Shown here piece by piece: positions 59,195-64,000 of a DNA stretch of 64,000 bases (positions are counted from its first letter, which is position 1; each line of letters opens with the position of its first letter). Made by a program: the position numbers and the translations under genes. The stretch is taken from the NCBI GenBank assembly GCA_958298945.1, contig OY282607.1:73028868-73092867 (forward strand), read 5' to 3'. Source of the stretch: Atherix ibis (lineage: Eukaryota > Arthropoda > Insecta > Diptera > Athericidae). The notes under the pieces are model-generated. The model saw nothing but the letters and a program-made list of their open reading frames with translations, was not told where the DNA came from and made no database searches.

Positions 59195-59720
59195 TAAGGA
59201 TATTACGGTCTTCTACTGTGAATCTGTATTACGAGACGTGGCAGAAATGAGACCAATTTGTATTTATCAATATTATCCTCTTCAAAGTAGCTCACCTTGG
59301 GCAGGTTTACAACGGCGGAGGGTAGCTCCAATCTTCCTAGCAGTGTTGCTGTCTTCCAAGATACCCTATGGATATTATTGACAGTTCCAAGATGACGTCC
59401 TTTCAAGTGTATTTTAATCATGAAAACAGGTGAATGGAGGGCTAAGGAACCACAGAAACTGTGACAGGAGGTATTGTTATGGTGGAGCATCACATTAAGG
59501 TTCGGCTTCCTCTATGTAAACGAAAAACATCTCTTGATAAGAAATTATCCTCATAGGCTCGTTACAACTCTCAGATTGATCAAGTTCAACACAATATTTG
59601 ATGACATATTTTTGCTCCAAATTCCGCTGTTTCATTTTTCGTAATGCACTTCCGAAAGTGAACTTCATTTACATGCTCAATATAATCGCATAGAGTTATT
59701 GAACGAGGTTAAAACTTGCA
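59195..59720 (-). mobile_element. Mariner relic (minus strand)
   Basis: On the minus strand the start MKQRNLEQKYVIKYCVELDQ (ATG at 59635) matches the relic at 24966 (MEQRNLE, IKFCFKLDES). After a large deletion comes MLHHNNTSCHSF (the second catalytic block, Asp now Asn) and LKGRHLGTVNNIHRVSWKTA, the segment after the third block. The first block and most of the gene are missing. The terminal repeats are not certain. Confidence 0.65.
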
Positions 59721-61723
59721 CTTAACGTTACTATTAGTACATAGTTGATAAGCGAAAAAATCGTAGAAAACAAGAAAACGAAAGTACTGATAATTTTAAA
59801 TTAAAGTTTTTATATTTTAAATTTTATAAACACTTTGAAAATATGAAATATTTTAATTAAAAAAATGTTAATTGGCAGTTTTCTTCAGTATACATTTTTT
59901 AGTAATACCTTTTGACAATCATTTAATACCGTCCAAATGTTACTCTATTTTCAAACTTAATACAATTAATATTTTCATACCTTATCTGCAGAGCAAGGGA
60001 TTTTTTCCTTCTAGATTAATTGTTCCTTCTCTTCTCAAAGTAAAATTATTATGTTCAAAGTAAAATTATTATGTAATATTTATTATCAGTACACTGACCA
60101 TGTCCGCTACAGGCTCTTATATTTTTATCTTTTTAAATTGAATACACTTTTGAATATAAGTTAATTTGGACTAACTGCAACACTAAGTACAATAATATTT
60201 TGTTTGATATTATAATGAAATGATTTGTTTGAATTTAGTTCACATGACAACTTTAATCCCGAAAATAAATTAATTTTGTAAGCCACTTCCATAAAGTAAA
60301 TTTCCTAACCATCCATATGTGTGTGGGTATAAGCATATATGTTGTTACTGTGGGATTTAGCAATATCATATTCCAAAAGTTATTTGATTTTCGAGTATAT
60401 CCCATATCCATTAATGTGCCTATCAACTATTGCTTAGTAAATTTTTTATTTTGGCGCAGAAGCAAATTTTCAATCCAGCATTTTTCGAGTTTTTCTCCAG
60501 GTAGAGCTCTATTTCCTTAATTATTCTAAAATCTAGCTAGCATATATGTGTACATACCAATCTATACATCTTTGTGTTTTTTATCTAAGTTGGAATTTTT
60601 ATTTAAAATTTATTGTTTTTTACGTATCGACAAATACTTCGTAATAGAAATAAAAAATCCTCACAGAAAAATAATGCACACAACCATATTCCTTTCCCAC
60701 TAAGGTCTTTATGCATCACTTTCGATTTTTGCGTAGACATAAGGTTTCAAATATAAGTAGGGACTGTCAATGGTCATACATATGATTTTTTGCTGCTATT
60801 TTTATTCTGCCTATTCCATCTGGTTTACTATCACAAAATAGTTCCAATACCTAAGTATTCGCATATATATACTCATATGCGAGGAAACAGGCAACTTTAA
60901 GAGTATCAAACACCTGCAGGGAAAGAATAGGAAAACATCTTCAGAATTTATTGGAGCCAAATGGTTCATTTTAGGAAAATAAAATGGCAACACGTCAAAA
61001 TGTAAAACCATATCTACCCCCTATAACATAAAATAATTTTATTCGCTTTCATGCTCGAAACGAAGATAACGAAGAATAGTAGGAAGATGATCACGAAAAT
61101 GACAAGGTGGGTTAAAAAAATATGCTATACGCTTAAATATACAATCATATGAAAGAATATATTTTATGATAAAATTTACATTTCGGTTCGAATAGGAAGG
61201 TACCTATCAGCAAGCGTGTGTATTTCTGAATTTAAATTTGGCGGAAATAAAACGATTTTGAGAAAAGACTTTTTCGTGTATGGCATTTGATATTCTATCA
61301 GTAGTACAGAAACCACAAACCACCACCATATTTATCCATTTTATTTCCGCATCAAAGATTCTCATACTAAACAAGAAAATTTATTTTATCAATTTAATTC
61401 CCCGGTACTCTGTTCCTATAAGCCCAAGATAACTAGGTCCTTTCATTTTCTCAAAAGGACAACTACTTAAATTGGTAGGAATTTTATTTGTTATTTTTGT
61501 TGTTAGTATTTAAAGACAAATAATTCTCTCAAAAACATATTATTAAAATTATTTTTTTTCCTAGCATAAAGCGCTACATATTTGAAAATAAATCGATTTC
61601 TTTATAGTACACGAGTATGCTCTACCACGTGGTTATTCATATATATTTGCGTTATTGTAAAAGTGCTTCAAGAATAGATGGAACACGATTGAAAGTCATT
61701 TCTACTACCGTACAAACAACAAT
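59721..61723. other. AT-rich non-coding stretch
   Basis: No gene recognised. A small tandem repeat, GTTCAAAGTAAAATTATTAT-like, occurs twice at about 60034-60073. Confidence 0.55.
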
Positions 61724-61758
61724 TCAGTCGTGTACGAGCAGTCACTCAGAGTAGTCGC
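61724..61758 (+). promoter_or_regulatory. Possible internal promoter at the retrotransposon 5' end
   Basis: TTCAGTCG (A at 61726 as +1) resembles an arthropod initiator. AGTCGC at 61753-61758, exactly +28 to +33, matches the downstream promoter element RGWYVT at five of six positions. Jockey-clade elements use TATA-less internal promoters of this kind. The assignment is inferred, and the true 5' end of the element is not defined by the sequence alone. Confidence 0.35.
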
Positions 61759-61943
61759 ACTGCAGTTTATTAGTGCATACGGAATTCAATTGTGATAAAC
61801 AGTTCAATTAAATTTAAAAAAAAATATTTAAAAACAATAAAGTGTGTAAAAAGCCTATAATTTCAACTCGGTACCGATTACCAGCTTCTGCTGATTAATG
61901 TGCGATAATGATATAGATCACTTTCCTAAAAAAAAAACATAAA

Positions 61944-63500
61944 ATGGAATCTAATGAAGATACCCAAAACAGCTTCGCAATGCTACCAGAAGCTGATGGT
62001 GTAGATATGGGTTCTGATAGTAGCCCAGATCACACACATAACGAGAGGAGCACCCGTAAAACGGCGCTCCGCAAGGCACAGGCATATAGAACTAGAAACG
62101 ACTACATGGTAGAAAACGAGTCATTAAAAAATGAAATTCAACTATTGAAAAATCAATTAACGGATCTTTCAAAAAAAATTAACAATATCACACCACCAAT
62201 AATTAACCCAACAACAACAACAAGTGTAATAACTGATGACATCAATCAAACCTCGGTCGGTAACCTTGAATTCGATGACTTTATACAAGTTATAAAAAAA
62301 AAAAACTCGATTAAACAACAAAAATACAGAGATCAACTGAGTCAGAGCCAGAGCCAGAACCAGAGCCAGAAACAACTAACAATAGACAGTACTTCAAGGT
62401 CACACTCAACTCCAACAAGAGCAAACAACAACAATAATACCAATCACCATAACAACGAGAGCGGGGTAGAAAAACAAAACAATGCAACTAATGAGATAAG
62501 TATTATTAATAAGAAATTTAAAATACCACCAATTAATACTATAGGCCAAGAACCTAACGACATAGTCAAAATCTTAATTGAAAATTTAAAAATAGACAAA
62601 AACGATTTCTATATTAAAAAAACATCCTTCAACAAACACGCAATTTATGTTAATTCCATGGAAAGCTATAATAAAACAAAACAAGCATTAGAAGCCGTGA
62701 ATGCCAGTTATTATAGTTTCACCCCAGCTTCTGAAAAAAATAAAACATTTGTATTAAAGGGACTACACGAAAACGAGACGACGGATGATATCTTGCAATA
62801 CTTAAACAACTTAATGTTAACCAATATTAAATTTATCAAAGTAGTCAGATTAGTTACCAAAAAATCTACGAAACTTAATATAAACCTACCAATATATTTA
62901 GTACAAATTTCACCAAATAGCAACGTCTCAGAATTGTACAAAATCAAAATCCTTAATAATCAAATAGTCAATTGGGAAAAGCTAAACAAACCAGATATCC
63001 TACAATGCAAACGTTGTCAGCGTCTAGGCCACGCTGCGCCTAATTGCAGAATGGAGTACCGATGTGTGAAATGCGATAAATCACACAACCCGGGAGACTG
63101 CACTATCTTAAGAACTGAAAATATAAAAGAAAAACTATTTTGCGTTTTATGCAAAAATTTTGGACATCCGGCTTCTTACAAAGGCTGCTCACAATATTTA
63201 AAATTGAAGCAAGCTTTATCAGATAAAAAAAATATTAATAAAGATAAAATGCAACTTAGAAGTACACTGTTGAACAACTACACCTCACCAAATAAATCAT
63301 TTGCCGATATATTAAAATTACCAAATAATAATAAGATACAAACCAATGCTGAGCCAACCACAAATCAGTTTGATCTTAAACAGATACAATCCACCCTGAA
63401 CACAATATCGTGCCATTTAAAATCATTAGAGGATTCACTGAAAGTAAACACTAGACGCATCAACGTCATATATGATATCCTTCCACTTGATGATAATTAA
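61944..63500 (+). CDS. ORF1 (gag-like) protein of jockey-clade retrotransposon
   Basis: 518 codons, ATG after an A-run. RNA-binding/packaging protein that forms the RNP with the element transcript and helps it reach its target. An acidic N-terminus is followed by a short coiled-coil (about 52-75, ENESLKNEIQLLKNQLTDLS), then a low-complexity Gln/Ser/Asn region (about 132-175, from CAGAGC-type repeats), then a PRE_C2HC-like domain (about 245-330; FVLKGLHENETTDDI, FIKVVRL), then three zinc knuckles: CX2CX4HX4C from Cys355, CX2CX3HX4C from Cys374 and CX2CX4HX6C from Cys400. These three spacings are characteristic of jockey-clade ORF1. The C-terminal tail is Leu-rich (LNTISCHLKSLEDSL). It is intact and ends TAA. 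Confidence 0.92.
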   Translation: MESNEDTQNSFAMLPEADGVDMGSDSSPDHTHNERSTRKTALRKAQAYRTRNDYMVENESLKNEIQLLKNQLTDLSKKINNITPPIINPTTTTSVITDDINQTSVGNLEFDDFIQVIKKKNSIKQQKYRDQLSQSQSQNQSQKQLTIDSTSRSHSTPTRANNNNNTNHHNNESGVEKQNNATNEISIINKKFKIPPINTIGQEPNDIVKILIENLKIDKNDFYIKKTSFNKHAIYVNSMESYNKTKQALEAVNASYYSFTPASEKNKTFVLKGLHENETTDDILQYLNNLMLTNIKFIKVVRLVTKKSTKLNINLPIYLVQISPNSNVSELYKIKILNNQIVNWEKLNKPDILQCKRCQRLGHAAPNCRMEYRCVKCDKSHNPGDCTILRTENIKEKLFCVLCKNFGHPASYKGCSQYLKLKQALSDKKNINKDKMQLRSTLLNNYTSPNKSFADILKLPNNNKIQTNAEPTTNQFDLKQIQSTLNTISCHLKSLEDSLKVNTRRINVIYDILPLDDN

Positions 63501-64000
63501 CAATCACCACTATCATAACCTAAAAATCATAACAATAAACGTCAATTCAATCGTAGCGCTACATAAACAACACTTCCTGAAAACATTTTTAGACAAACAT
63601 AACCCAGATCTAGTACTTTTATCCGAAACTAAACTTAATTTAAATAGAAAATTGAAAATTGAGAATTTTAACATAATTAGAACGGACAGACCAAATTCAA
63701 CTCTAGGAGGAGGTACGGCCATACTAATAAACAAAAAAATGAGTTACAAAGAAATAAATCTGCCGAGACTAAAAACTTTCAACTGCCTTGAAACAACAAC
63801 AATTTCCTTAAACATATCAAACGGAGAAAAGCTCATCATAGTTTCGGCCTATGCTCCTGATAGCCACAATAACGAATTTGCTGAAGAATTCGAAATACTC
63901 TTCAAGGATTTACAGCTCGATAAATTTAACATCAAATACATCATGGCTGGTGATATAAATGCCAAACACACAACATGGAATAATAAAAGCAACAACACCA
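63490..64000 (+). CDS. ORF2 N-terminus: EEP endonuclease (partial)
   Basis: ATG at 63490 lies 11 bp inside the end of ORF1, in another frame; translation by reinitiation after ORF1 is plausible. 170 codons are visible and the frame runs off the window. It encodes an exonuclease-endonuclease-phosphatase domain that nicks target DNA to prime reverse transcription. Motifs: KIITINVNSI (Asn19), LVLLSETKL (Glu46), GGGTAILI, IIVSAYAPD (Tyr121) and IMAGDINAKHTTWN (Asp155, Asn157). All expected N-terminal catalytic residues are present. The C-terminal half of the domain and the RT lie beyond 64000. Confidence 0.9.
   Translation, partial: MIINNHHYHNLKIITINVNSIVALHKQHFLKTFLDKHNPDLVLLSETKLNLNRKLKIENFNIIRTDRPNSTLGGGTAILINKKMSYKEINLPRLKTFNCLETTTISLNISNGEKLIIVSAYAPDSHNNEFAEEFEILFKDLQLDKFNIKYIMAGDINAKHTTWNNKSNNT

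Larger units (their letters stand above)
61726..64000 (+). mobile_element. Jockey-clade non-LTR retrotransposon, 5' part, runs off the window
   Basis: A leader of about 220 bp, an intact ORF1 (61944-63500) and an ORF2 that overlaps it by 11 bp and stays open to the window edge. No stop, frameshift or missing motif was seen. The coding strand is A-rich (about half A), unlike the C-rich jockey relic at 2036-4450, so this is a separate family. Confidence 0.9.

Noticed and set aside
62169..62947. Minus-strand frames opposite ORF1 of the jockey-type element
   Set aside because: Antisense shadows of an intact ORF1 with zinc knuckles.

Overview
The window looks like gene-poor, repeat-rich nuclear DNA of an insect, most likely a fly. 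I infer this from the strong A+T bias, from mariner transposons of several subfamilies (irritans-like, Mos1/mauritiana-like, others), from jockey-clade and R1-clade non-LTR retrotransposons, and from the lack of any bacterial-style gene packing. I found no host protein-coding gene I can name, no tRNA or rRNA, and no CRISPR array. Almost all recognisable coding sequence belongs to mobile elements, and most of it is broken.

Layout. About 2.0-4.9 kb: a decayed mariner split by a minus-strand jockey-clade retrotransposon relic (endonuclease well preserved, reverse transcriptase core deleted). 8.2-9.0 kb: a second, more decayed jockey-type RT relic. 10.2-10.6 kb: an unexplained 116-codon open frame. 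14.0-15.4 kb: an apparently identical 717-bp tandem duplication. 16.0-18.6 kb: a mariner deletion derivative, an irritans-type mariner with a long transposase ORF (minus strand), and two opposed relics of another DDE transposase. 24.9-27.1 kb: mariner relics. 33.9-36.0 kb: an R1-clade element whose ORF keeps one frame with four internal stops. 42.5-44.4 kb: two minus-strand mariners side by side. 46.9-48.6 kb: a mariner relic followed by a full-length irritans-type mariner with perfect terminal repeats but an Asp-to-Asn change in the catalytic triad. 50.3-56.0 kb: a Mos1-like mariner, two retrotransposon scraps, another mariner and a chimeric mariner with a 5' end at both termini. 59.2-59.7 kb: one more mariner relic. 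61.7 kb to the window end: a jockey-clade retrotransposon with intact ORF1 and an ORF2 open to the edge; it is the youngest-looking element and the only one with no visible lesion.

I count 13 mariner loci in at least five families, and none appears able to move by itself. The long stretches between elements are AT-rich non-coding DNA, either intergenic or intronic. A few GC-richer islands with open frames or splice-like borders (10.2-10.6, 28.8-29.3, 32.4-32.5, 36.04-36.18 kb) are the only hints of host exons, and all are weak.

Nothing here forms a multi-gene system. The points most worth a second look are the chimeric double-5'-end mariner, the two irritans-type copies with complementary defects lying in opposite orientation 30 kb apart, the R1-like ORF interrupted only by stops, and the perfect 717-bp duplication. 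All alignments were made by eye, and family assignments rest on remembered motifs.
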